From assembly GCA_937998695.1 (NCBI GenBank), contig CALLCO010000278.1, forward strand, positions 1 to 32,937: a DNA stretch of 32,937 bases, given 5' to 3'. Under the pieces are notes generated by a model. That model worked only from the letters and a program-made list of their open reading frames with translations. It was not told the origin of the DNA and ran no database searches. How positions within the stretch are numbered: the stretch's first letter is position 1; the number at the start of each line of letters is the position of its first letter. The translations under genes were made by a program, and so were the position numbers. Of this stretch, positions 1 to 7,973 are shown piece by piece. This DNA comes from Candidatus Ozemibacteraceae bacterium. Lineage in GTDB: Bacteria; Muiribacteriota; Ozemobacteria; Ozemobacterales; Ozemobacteraceae.

Positions 1-1698
1 GAACCTGTCGTTGAACGAGACCAGATACCCACCGGGCAGCCTTTTCCGCGTATTGACCAGTTCCCGTTTGAGATAGAGCTTCTCCAGTTCCTGCTTGCGC
101 CAGTTGGCCATGACCATGTGCGTGAACCGCCGCTCCCGGGAGAGGAGAGGAGTTGTATAGGTCCAGGTGGAGGCCCCGGTGGTCGTGAACTCGAAGATCT
201 TGCCAAGATTGCGAGTGAGCTGGGAAACCGGGCTTTCTCCTCCGGTGAACGACTCCAGGAACATGATCGCGGCATCGGTCTTGCCCTTGAAAACATCGCG
301 GTTGAGATTGGCGAGGATCTCTCCGGCGATGCTTCCCATCATCTTCCGACTCCGGCTGCCCTTGAACCCGACGTCGGAGTCGGCATCCCAGGCCACGCGT
401 CCTCGGTCATCGAACAGAATCATATCGGAAGGGAAAAACCGGGAGGAGAACCACTTCATGACCCGGGCGGAGCGAGCCCTGGCCCGCTCCGTATCGAGCC
501 GGCAGGTTCGGAAGATGCAGGAGAAGGTGATCTCCATTCGGCCACGCATGAGCGGAAACTGGGCGTCGAACGCCTGCAGGGTCCGTTCCAGCTCGTCGTG
601 GGTCTGGCGCACCCGGGTCTCATACTTTTGGTTGAGGTAGTCCCACCCGGCCATAATCACCACCGCCAGAGGAAGCCCGCTGGCGAACGCGAACAGCACG
701 ATCAACCGCCACCGGATGGAGAACGGGAACGAGCGCCCACCCACCATAACCGAGTGGCTGAACACGGTCAGGACGGCGAAGATCGTTAGACCGATCCCGA
801 TCAACCAGACCCGGTGGCGGGAATAGTCCAGAGCGACCGCCCGCGGCCGGGAAGCCCAGAACCGACCCGTGGTCTGCAGTGGCATGACCGAGAACAACCG
901 CCTGCCGACCCAGACATGAGACCGGTTCGTGCTCTGGAAGTGCCCCAGCGCTAGGGCCAGGGCACCGGTGGGGGTGGCGACAGCCGCCATATCGTGCACC
1001 CCTACTTCCACCCCGAGGTGAGGCCGATACCGCATCATCCGGTCCGCTTGGTCGGCCAGACCGGCTAGCCCCAGTCCGGGCGATTCGGAGGCATGGACCA
1101 GCAGCCCGAACTGCCCCGGCTTGCAGATGTAAGCGAAGTAGCGATCGGTCTCATACGAAGAGACCTTAGCAAACGGATGGCGGCGTTGATCGATGAACAG
1201 CGGACTGACGTCGTTTCCGATGAACACCTTGAAGATGTTCAGCGTTTTCTGGAATCGGTCCCGGAGAACCGGCCGGGGCTGATTCTCGGTAACCAGATCG
1301 AAGAACTTCTTGACCACCGCCCGTGGAGGATTCCCATCACTCAGGGCAGGAATGACCTGACCATTGCCATCGCACACGGTGAACCGGAACACCCCGGGGA
1401 AGCGGCCCCGCAAGGTGCGCAGACCCCGCCCCAGGCGAACAAACCGCTCAGGTCCACTGCCCGCCACGCGGGTGGCAGCCGCCAGCAGGTCGAATAGATA
1501 CTCGAGGGTGTCCTCGCGGCGGCGCATCCGCAGGAGCAACCGATCGAGGCCGGTGTATGCCTTGGCGATAGACTGCTGCTCCTGGGCAGTCCAGCGGGCA
1601 TTCAGTCCATAGAGGAGCAACAGAAACGGCAGGGCATAGAACGTCAGGCAGGTCAGCGCCCACTTGAGACGCAGGCCCCAGTAATCGAAGGCAATCAT
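1..1698 (-). CDS. Membrane-anchored sensor protein, C-terminus beyond the window
   Basis: The minus-strand frame is open for 566 codons from ATG at 1698 and runs off the left edge without a stop, so the output domain is not visible. Residues about 11-30 form a hydrophobic segment, followed by a long extracytoplasmic-looking region of about 250 residues. Two more hydrophobic stretches follow (around LIGIGLTIFAVLTVF and LIVLFAFASGLPLAVVIMAG), then a second soluble region of over 200 residues that contains a sensor-like piece (MILFDDRGRVAWDAD). This layout is usual for bacterial signalling proteins that end in a HAMP plus phosphatase, kinase or GGDEF domain, but which one cannot be told here. 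The start is chosen because the frame begins there with a GGGGATC purine stretch about 10 nt upstream; it is not strong. The gene lies about 300 bp downstream of aspS on the same strand. Confidence 0.75.
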   Translation of the reverse strand, partial: MIAFDYWGLRLKWALTCLTFYALPFLLLLYGLNARWTAQEQQSIAKAYTGLDRLLLRMRRREDTLEYLFDLLAAATRVAGSGPERFVRLGRGLRTLRGRFPGVFRFTVCDGNGQVIPALSDGNPPRAVVKKFFDLVTENQPRPVLRDRFQKTLNIFKVFIGNDVSPLFIDQRRHPFAKVSSYETDRYFAYICKPGQFGLLVHASESPGLGLAGLADQADRMMRYRPHLGVEVGVHDMAAVATPTGALALALGHFQSTNRSHVWVGRRLFSVMPLQTTGRFWASRPRAVALDYSRHRVWLIGIGLTIFAVLTVFSHSVMVGGRSFPFSIRWRLIVLFAFASGLPLAVVIMAGWDYLNQKYETRVRQTHDELERTLQAFDAQFPLMRGRMEITFSCIFRTCRLDTERARARSARVMKWFSSRFFPSDMILFDDRGRVAWDADSDVGFKGSRSRKMMGSIAGEILANLNRDVFKGKTDAAIMFLESFTGGESPVSQLTRNLGKIFEFTTTGASTWTYTTPLLSRERRFTHMVMANWRKQELEKLYLKRELVNTRKRLPGGYLVSFNDRF

Positions 1699-1992
1699 GC
1701 CGCCGGATCCCCTAGAAACTGCCGGAGGGCCCCACACCGCCTCCAGGACCCCGCCGAGGCAGGGGAACGATCGACTGGCACCCTTCCGACCAACCCGGGC
1801 CAGGACGGTTCCAGCGATCCGCCGTTCGGACATCTCGACGCCCCAGAAGCGCCACCGGCCTGTCCCTGCCACCAGGGGGTGGGCTCGGAAGGGACCCCAC
1901 GGGCGAAGGCCGGCGGGAGCATGTCCGCCAGCTCGCAGCCCGGCCCCTTCACCCCCTGCCCCCAGTCATCCGGCCCTTTCCCTGGTTTCGGT

Positions 1993-3774
1993 TCAGGCCT
2001 TCTCGGGCGGCACGATCCGCAGATGCAGTTCGTCGAGTTGTTTCTGGCTGACCTCGCTGGGAGCGCCCATCAGGAGGTCCTGGGCGTTCTGGTTCATCGG
2101 GAAGGCGATGACCTCACGGATGTTGCGTTCGTCGGCCAGCAACATGACGATGCGGTCGATGCCGGGGGCGATGCCGCCATGCGGCGGGGCGCCATAGCGG
2201 AAGGCCCGGATCAAGCCGCCGAATTTCGCGTCGACCTCGGCCTGGGTGTACCCGGCGATGGCAAATGCCTTGTACATGATATCGGGTCGGTGGTTGCGAA
2301 TGGCGCCCGAACTGAGCTCGACCCCGTTGCAGACCAGGTCATACTGGAAGGCCTTGATCGTCAGCGGATCCTGCGTCTCGAGGGCGTTCAGGCCACCCTG
2401 CGGCATCGAGAAGGGATTATGGCTGAAGACGGTCTGGCCGGTCTCGGGGTCTTTCTCGAACATCGGGAAATCGGTGATCCAGACGAAGGCGAAGACGTTC
2501 TTCTCGCGCAGGTCGAGGAGATCGGCCAGCCGCACCCGCACCTTGCCCAGCAGCACCGAGGCTTGCACCGGCACGGCATCGGCCACGAACAGCAGGGCGC
2601 TTCCCGCGGGGGCGCGCAAGCGGGCCTGCAGGGCCTCCTTCATCGCGGGAGGCAGCGGTTTGGCCAGGGTGCCCTTGGGGTCGGCCCCGACCGGGAAGAT
2701 CAGCGTCGCCAGCCCCTTGGCCCCCTGCTCCTTGGCGAACGCCTCGAGGTCGTCGAAGAACTTGCGCGACTGGTCGGCGGCGCCGGGAACGCAGAGGGCG
2801 CGCACCGCCCCGCCCGCCTCGACAACCCCCCGGAAAGCCCGGAACTCACCGGCCCCGAAGATGTCCGAGACGTCCTCGATCCCGAGGTCGAAGCGCAGGT
2901 CGGGCTTGTCGCTGCCGTAGCGGCGCATCGCCTCGTCGAAGGGCAACCGCGGGAAGGGAATGCCGGTGACCTTGGCTTGCGAGAACTCGGTGAAGACTCC
3001 GTGCATGACCCGCTCGACCGTGGCGAAGACGTCATCTTGCGTGACGAACGACATCTCGAGATCGAGCTGGTAGAACTCACCGGGCGAGCGATCGGCGCGG
3101 GCATCCTCGTCGCGGAAGCACGGCGCAATCTGGAAATAGCGGTCGAAGCCTGCAACCATCAGCAACTGCTTGAACTGCTGCGGCGCCTGCGGCAGGGCGT
3201 AGAACTTCCCCGGGTAGAGGCGGCTGGGCACCAGGTAGTCGCGCGCCCCCTCCGGCGAGCTGCTGGTGAGGATGGGCGTCTGGAACTCGTTGAAGCCCTC
3301 GGCGATCATCCGGCGCCGGATGCTGGAGATGACGCGCGAGCGCAGCAAGATGTTCTCGTGCAGCTTGGGCGTGCGCAGGTCGAGAAACCGGTAGGTCAGC
3401 CGGGTCGCCTCGGGCGTCGTTCCCTCGTCGTGCAACGGGAAGGGCAGCACTTCCGCTGCCCCCTGCAGGGTCACGGCGGAGGCCTCGACCTCGATCTCGC
3501 CGGTCGGCATGCGTGGGTTGACGTTGCCCTCGCCACGGTGGCGCACGGTGCCATCGACGGTGACGACCGACTCGACGCGGAACTCCTCGAACGCCTGGTG
3601 GACGGGCGTGCCCGGCGGCACCAGGATCTGGGTCAACCCGTAGTTGTCGCGCAGGGTGACGAACAGCACGCCGCCCAGGTCGCGCTTGTGCTGGATCCAG
3701 CCGCTGAGCCGGACAATCTGACCGACGTGGGTGCCGCGGAGTTCCCCGCAGTGGTGGGTGCGATACGCATGCAT
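1993..3774 (-). CDS. aspS: Aspartyl-tRNA synthetase
   Basis: Class II aminoacyl-tRNA synthetase that charges tRNA-Asp in the cytoplasm. From ATG at 3774 it is 593 residues, the usual bacterial length. The N-terminal OB-fold (about 1-110) contains [11 protein letters not shown]; class II motif 2 is [11 protein letters not shown] (around 216-228); a GAD-type insertion lies near 280-415; motif 3 is [13 protein letters not shown] (around 530). The frame is open 43 codons further upstream, but the family begins at [13 protein letters not shown] and an AAAGGG lies just before it, so 3774 is preferred. Motif 2 reads SPGEFYQLD, with one residue more than the E. coli form (QPEFTQID); this is the type I know from alphaproteobacteria. 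The residue that is His in many non-discriminating AspRS (RDHGG) is Leu here, which leans towards an Asp-specific enzyme, but this is inference. Confidence 0.96.
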   Translation of the reverse strand: MHAYRTHHCGELRGTHVGQIVRLSGWIQHKRDLGGVLFVTLRDNYGLTQILVPPGTPVHQAFEEFRVESVVTVDGTVRHRGEGNVNPRMPTGEIEVEASAVTLQGAAEVLPFPLHDEGTTPEATRLTYRFLDLRTPKLHENILLRSRVISSIRRRMIAEGFNEFQTPILTSSSPEGARDYLVPSRLYPGKFYALPQAPQQFKQLLMVAGFDRYFQIAPCFRDEDARADRSPGEFYQLDLEMSFVTQDDVFATVERVMHGVFTEFSQAKVTGIPFPRLPFDEAMRRYGSDKPDLRFDLGIEDVSDIFGAGEFRAFRGVVEAGGAVRALCVPGAADQSRKFFDDLEAFAKEQGAKGLATLIFPVGADPKGTLAKPLPPAMKEALQARLRAPAGSALLFVADAVPVQASVLLGKVRVRLADLLDLREKNVFAFVWITDFPMFEKDPETGQTVFSHNPFSMPQGGLNALETQDPLTIKAFQYDLVCNGVELSSGAIRNHRPDIMYKAFAIAGYTQAEVDAKFGGLIRAFRYGAPPHGGIAPGIDRIVMLLADERNIREVIAFPMNQNAQDLLMGAPSEVSQKQLDELHLRIVPPEKA

Positions 3775-3832
3775 GGATGGATGACCCTTTCTGGAGCGTA
3801 AGATGGAAGACCCGGCGCCGAGGCGCCCGGCC

Positions 3833-3862
3833 AGTGTAGCGCAGCCGCCCGGCCCTTGGCAA
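3833..3862 (-). promoter_or_regulatory. Sigma-70-type promoter of aspS
   Basis: On the minus strand TTGCCA (3857-3862) lies 18 bp before TACACT (3833-3838). Five of six -35 bases and four of six -10 bases match the consensus. The predicted transcript starts about 50 nt before the aspS ATG and includes a GC hairpin (GGCGCC repeats, around 3816-3830). Confidence 0.6.
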
Positions 3863-3990
3863 CGACCGCCGGCGATCTTCCGATCGCTTCTTCGGGCGTC
3901 CATACAGCAATTTTCGATAAGTCAAAAGAACCAGCAAGCGTTTTCACGCATCGAGCGTTGCTCGAGATTGCTGGCGTCCATACGCAGGAG

Positions 3991-4019
3991 TTGCCACGGT
4001 TCCCCCCCTGGGGTACCAT
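3991..4019 (+). promoter_or_regulatory. Sigma-70-type promoter of the diguanylate cyclase gene
   Basis: TTGCCA (3991-3996) and TACCAT (4014-4019) are separated by 17 bp. Transcription would begin about 15 nt before the ATG at 4040, leaving just enough leader for the GGGAGG ribosome-binding site at 4029-4034. Confidence 0.55.
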
Positions 4020-4039
4020 GACAGGGTCGGGAGGATCGG

Positions 4040-6148
4040 ATGACCGAAGGGTTCGTGATGGCACCTCCACCCCCCGGAGGGAGCGGCACCAGCGCCTCCG
4101 GGTCGGGTGGTTCGCTGTCGCGGCAGATTCCGCTGCTACACCGCATCCAGGTCAAGTTTTGGATGGGGATCCTGCTCGTTTCGATCATTCCCCTGGCGGT
4201 GCTGGGGTTGTATGCGTTCGACATCCTGACCCGCATCACCCGCGATCTGCTGATCAAGAGCAACCTGCAGGCGGTGCAGCAGGTCAAGACCGCCGTCGAC
4301 CAGGAGGTCAACCTCTACGTCGACCTGATCTCCTTCCTGAAGGCCGATCAGCGGCTGGCCGACCCTACCGCCAGCGCGGCGGCCGAGGCCCTGCGCCAGA
4401 TGCATCTCGGCTACGAGTTCATCGAACGGCTGGTGATTTGCCGCCGGTCAGGTGAACTCCTGGTTCATTCGGCCAAGACCCCCGAGGAGATCACTGCCCT
4501 GACCCCCTTCGAGCGGCGGGCGCTCGAACTCGATCGTCCCCTGGTCTTCGGCACGGGGCATTTCACGATCAAGGCCGGCCTGTCGGGCGCCCGCGACGCG
4601 ACCTGCCTGATCGCCACCGTCTCGTTCCTCAAGCTGCGCAAGGCACTCGAAGGCATGGCGTTCGGCACTTCCCTGCGCTTCTTCCTGGTCACCCGCGAAG
4701 GCACCAACATCCTCGACCAGCAGGAGTTCCCCGCCGAACTGGTCCGCAGCTTGATCGACCGGCCGTTCGGCGGCTACGACATCAGCCTAACCGGCGACCA
4801 GTCCCCGACCCAGGTGGCGGTGGTGCTGCCGATCCTGCCCTACGGCCTGCGCCTGATCGTCATCCAGGACGCCGGCGAGGTCTACGCGGTGGTCAGCGCC
4901 ATCAAGCGCAACATCTACCTGGTCATCTTCTCGGTGATGGTGATCGCCTTCCTGGCCGGCACCGCCTTCAGCCTGCGCATCACCTCGCCGATCATCGCCA
5001 TCGCCGACAAGGCCAACCAGATCTCGAGCGGCAACCTCCGCGTCAACATCATCAGCGACCGGCGCGACGAGATCGGCTTTCTGGCCACCTGCTTCAACCA
5101 CATGACGACCCGCATCCGGCGCAAGGTCTTCGAACTGAGCGCCTTGTTCCGCATCTCGCAGATCGTCAACCAGGCCAGCAGCTATCAGAAGGCCCTCGAC
5201 GATACCATGACCTACATCGTCACCGCCTTCCTCGCCCAGCGCGGCTCGATCCTGCTGGTGGCCGACACCGAAGAGCGGCTGCAATTGCGTAGCGTGCGGT
5301 TCTTCGGCGGCCTCAATCCGACCGGCGAGGAGCCCCGCGAACGGATCGTCCTCCATTTGGGGGAAGGCATCGCCGGCGTGGCCATGTCCACCGGGCGGCC
5401 CGTGATGTGCGAGGACTGTCGGACCGACCCGCGGTTCAAGCCCTACCCCGCCGACCTCGCTGAGTTGACGCCGCGGCGGCTGCTGTCGGTCCCGTTGATC
5501 GTCCAGGGCAAGGCGGTCGGGGTCATCAACCTGGCCGACCGCTCCGACAACCAGCCGTTCAACATCGACGATCAGGAGGTCCTGCTGGCCATCGCCAACC
5601 AGGTGGCGATGTCGATCGACAACGCTAAGCTGCACGAGCTGGCCATCACCGACGGGCTGACCCAGTTGTTCATCCACCGCTTCTTCCAGCTCAAGCTCGA
5701 AGACGAGATGAAGCGGGCCAAACGCTACGGCGAGCCGCTGTCGCTCCTGCTGTTCGACATCGACCATTTCAAGATGTTCAACGACACCTGGGGCCACCAG
5801 ACCGGTGACCAGGTGCTGCGCGAGACCGCCCGCCTGCTGCGCAACGCGGTGCGGGCCTCCGACGTGCCCTGCCGCTACGGCGGGGAGGAGTTCACCGTCA
5901 TCCTGCCCCACACCACGGCCGAGCAGGCGCTCGTCTTTGCTGAGCGCTTCCGCGAGAAGGTGAGCGAGAACCAGATCCCCGTCGGCAACGACCATGTCAC
6001 GGTGACGATCAGCATCGGCATCGCCGAGTTCCCGCGCATGGCCGCCGACAAGGCCACCCTGATCAAGAAAGCCGACCTCGCTCTCTACCAGTGCAAAAAA
6101 CGCGGCCGCAACTGCTCCATCGTCTTCGAGGACAGCATGCATGCCTGA
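4040..6148 (+). CDS. Membrane diguanylate cyclase (dCache-HAMP-GAF-GGDEF)
   Basis: Predicted to make cyclic di-GMP from two GTP in response to an extracytoplasmic signal. The 702-residue protein has TM1 (about 38-58), a roughly 230-residue extracytoplasmic sensor of double-Cache size, TM2 (about 293-312), a HAMP linker, a GAF domain (about 380-530) and a C-terminal GGDEF domain opening with AITDGLTQLF. The active-site motif is GGEEF at 614-618, so catalysis is expected. An RxxD inhibitory site (RASD, 605-608) sits exactly five residues before it, so product feedback inhibition is expected too. GGGAGG lies 6 nt before the ATG. The Pro/Gly/Ser-rich first 30 residues look disordered. Its last codons overlap the start of the TAXI binding-protein frame, so the two are probably co-transcribed. 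Confidence 0.93.
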   Translation: MTEGFVMAPPPPGGSGTSASGSGGSLSRQIPLLHRIQVKFWMGILLVSIIPLAVLGLYAFDILTRITRDLLIKSNLQAVQQVKTAVDQEVNLYVDLISFLKADQRLADPTASAAAEALRQMHLGYEFIERLVICRRSGELLVHSAKTPEEITALTPFERRALELDRPLVFGTGHFTIKAGLSGARDATCLIATVSFLKLRKALEGMAFGTSLRFFLVTREGTNILDQQEFPAELVRSLIDRPFGGYDISLTGDQSPTQVAVVLPILPYGLRLIVIQDAGEVYAVVSAIKRNIYLVIFSVMVIAFLAGTAFSLRITSPIIAIADKANQISSGNLRVNIISDRRDEIGFLATCFNHMTTRIRRKVFELSALFRISQIVNQASSYQKALDDTMTYIVTAFLAQRGSILLVADTEERLQLRSVRFFGGLNPTGEEPRERIVLHLGEGIAGVAMSTGRPVMCEDCRTDPRFKPYPADLAELTPRRLLSVPLIVQGKAVGVINLADRSDNQPFNIDDQEVLLAIANQVAMSIDNAKLHELAITDGLTQLFIHRFFQLKLEDEMKRAKRYGEPLSLLLFDIDHFKMFNDTWGHQTGDQVLRETARLLRNAVRASDVPCRYGGEEFTVILPHTTAEQALVFAERFREKVSENQIPVGNDHVTVTISIGIAEFPRMAADKATLIKKADLALYQCKKRGRNCSIVFEDSMHA

Positions 6149-7370
6149 TCGTCTCCTTCCCGCCGCGGATGCCGGCCAGCCACCTGTCCGGTGGGGGCCT
6201 GGCTCACCCGCTGTAGTGCCCTCAGACCGATGCGCAAGGGCAATCGCAACGGGCAGCGCCCACCGCGCCGTGAGCCTGATGTCTGGAGCCTCGAAGACGG
6301 GAACGGAAGAAACTGCGCCCCCCAGCGGGGGCAGTCGAGCGCCGGCCCGGCGGGCGCCCAGCGCCCGGCCCCGCCACTCTTTTGCCCTGAAGGTGGCGTC
6401 GGTCCTGTGCCTGTTGCTCATCGCTCTGTCCGGCCTGGGCGCCGCCCAGGAGGGCAGCGGCACCTATGACATCCGGCTGGTCAAGCGGTTCTTCTCGATC
6501 GGCACGGCCAGCATCAGCGGCATGTACTACCCGCTGGGCAGCGCCATGTCGCGCCTGTTCAATTCCAACCTCGACGGGATCGTGACCATTCCCGAACCGA
6601 CCAAGGGCTCGGTCGACAACATCGAGTACCTGCGGCGGGGTGAGATCGCATTGGCCCTCGTCCAGAACGATGTGGCCTTCAACGCCTTCCACGGGAAGGG
6701 CGCCTATGAGGGGCGGCCGATGCCGACCCTGCGGGTGCTGGCGTCGCTCTATTCCGAGGTTCTGCACGTAGCCGTCCGCCAGGAGTCGGGCCTGCGCACC
6801 CCCGACGACCTGCGAGGAAAAGTGCTGGCCATCGGCGAGGAAGGCAGCGGCACCGCCGTCAACTCCCAGATCATCCTCGAGCAGCTCGGGCTCAAGGCGG
6901 GCGATTTCACGCCCAGTTTCCTGGGCCTCACCAAGGCGATCGCCGCCCTCGAAGGCGGCTATGTCGATGCGGTGTTCTTCACCGGGGGCCTGCCGTCGGA
7001 AGGGTTCGCCCTGCTCGGCAAGCGCATGCCCATCCGCCTGCTGAGCTTCTCTCCGGAGATGCGCCAGAAGGTGATCGCCGCCTACCCCTTCTGGCAGGAG
7101 GAGATCATTCCGGCCGGCACCTACCCTGGCCAGGTCAACGACGTGGCGACCGTCGGCCTGCGGGCTTTGCTCTGCACCACGGCCGGTTTCGATGCCGACC
7201 TGGGCGAGCGGATGCTCGGCCTGATTTTCGACCAGGTTCCCTACCTGGCCACGATGAGTCGGGCCGCCGCTGGCCTGCGCCTCGACACCGCCACCAAGGG
7301 CGTGCCCGCCGAGATGCTGCACCAGGCCGCCCGTCAGTTCCTGACCGGCCGCGGCCTCGCCGCTCCCTGA
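6141..7370 (+). CDS. Exported TAXI-family solute-binding protein
   Basis: Periplasmic binding protein of the TAXI branch of TRAP transporters, recognised from FSIGTASISGMYYPLGSAMS, the segment with GSVDNIEYLRRGEIALALVQNDVA, and LRGKVLAIGEEGSGTAVNS. It would bind a small organic acid or amino acid such as glutamate; the ligand cannot be read. An export signal lies around residues 80-102 (FALKVASVLCLLLIALSGLGAAQ), which is far from the first ATG. The start at 6141 overlaps the cyclase stop by 8 nt and has GAGGA upstream; an ATG at 6279 would give a more normal signal-peptide N-region but lacks a clear ribosome-binding site. No DctQ/DctM-type permease gene is nearby, so it may supply a permease encoded elsewhere or present ligand to the neighbouring sensor. 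Confidence 0.88.
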   Translation: MPDRLLPAADAGQPPVRWGPGSPAVVPSDRCARAIATGSAHRAVSLMSGASKTGTEETAPPSGGSRAPARRAPSARPRHSFALKVASVLCLLLIALSGLGAAQEGSGTYDIRLVKRFFSIGTASISGMYYPLGSAMSRLFNSNLDGIVTIPEPTKGSVDNIEYLRRGEIALALVQNDVAFNAFHGKGAYEGRPMPTLRVLASLYSEVLHVAVRQESGLRTPDDLRGKVLAIGEEGSGTAVNSQIILEQLGLKAGDFTPSFLGLTKAIAALEGGYVDAVFFTGGLPSEGFALLGKRMPIRLLSFSPEMRQKVIAAYPFWQEEIIPAGTYPGQVNDVATVGLRALLCTTAGFDADLGERMLGLIFDQVPYLATMSRAAAGLRLDTATKGVPAEMLHQAARQFLTGRGLAAP

Positions 7371-7425
7371 GGGCTGATCCATGAGGCGCGGCAACGACCG
7401 AAGCAAGATCTTTGGGAAAGGGGAC

Positions 7426-7453
7426 GGGCGTCGTCCACCGGTAGACGACGCCC
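7426..7453 (+). terminator. Hairpin downstream of the TAXI gene
   Basis: A perfect 10-bp inverted repeat (GGGCGTCGTC at 7426-7435 against 7444-7453) with an 8-nt loop, 55 bp after the stop. The trailing GCTTGT is only weakly U-rich, so termination efficiency is uncertain. A second, imperfect stem (7467-7505, CTGGAGG...CCTCCAG) lies between it and the minus-strand remnant and could serve that strand. Confidence 0.5.
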
Positions 7454-7516
7454 GCTTGTATGATGACTGGAGGATCGCCCGGATGAATCCGGGGCGTGCC
7501 TCCAGGGATCACGGAA

Positions 7517-7861
7517 TCAATCGTTGGTCTGGTTGATCATGATGACGGTCACGTGGTCGCGCTGTTGGCCGGTTCCGAAGCGGAAGAGGATCGGATCGAC
7601 GTCAAGACCGCTGAGGTAGTTCCCCTTCTCGTCTTTGGAATCGAGGTAGGCGACGATCTTGTTCAGCCTGAGCTGGCGGCCCTGCTGCTGGAGGTAGCTC
7701 GACAACGCCTTCTGGCCGGATTTGGACCAGGCGGGGCTCAGGTGGTCGGTACCGGCCAGGTGCTTGACCTCCTGTGGAGAGGCGGGTTTGACGTCGATCT
7801 CGTCGAGCCAGCGGCCCTTGGCCTCGTCGGGATCTCTCGCGGCAGTCGCTTTGCCATTCGG
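7517..7861 (-). pseudogene. Remnant of a gene 3' end, no start codon
   Basis: On the minus strand the frame from 7861 down to a TGA at 7517 reads like protein: WLDEIDVKPASPQEVKHLAG, then LNKIVAYLDSKDEKGNYL and FGTGQQRDHVTVIMINQTND. The residue mix is charged and normal, unlike the Arg/Pro/Ala-rich shadow frames around it. The frame is closed at 7862 by a stop and contains no ATG; the first plausible start is TTG at 7705, which would leave out clearly coding-like sequence. I therefore read it as the surviving C-terminal 115 codons of a gene whose front is lost, its place now taken by the promoter region of the transporter gene. A small gene from the TTG (62 aa) is the alternative. I do not recognise the family. 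Confidence 0.5.
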
Positions 7862-7891
7862 TCAAAGACGAGTCCGGCGGAACGGGGGTTC

Positions 7892-7900
7892 TGGTATGAT
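7892..7900 (+). promoter_or_regulatory. Possible extended -10 promoter of the transporter gene
   Basis: TGGTATGAT has the TGn extension plus TATGAT (5 of 6 to TATAAT), 73 bp before the transporter ATG. No good -35 hexamer lies 16-18 bp upstream, which extended -10 promoters can tolerate. Confidence 0.35.
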
Positions 7901-7973
7901 GCAGGGCATGGACCGTTGGCACCCTGCAACCTGCCCCCGTTTCCTGCCGACGAGTGCCGTCACGGGTTGACCG

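Noticed and set aside
1695-1952. An 85-codon minus frame whose stop overlaps the sensor ATG (ATGA)
   Set aside because: The overlap hints at coupling, but the translation is Gly/Pro/Ser/Arg-rich low-complexity sequence with a GTG start and no homology signal; it looks like intergenic sequence after aspS.
1879-3801. A 640-codon open plus-strand frame opposite aspS
   Set aside because: It is the complement of a clear aspartyl-tRNA synthetase; its translation is Gly/Leu/Glu/Arg-rich and matches no family. Long antisense frames are expected in GC-rich DNA.
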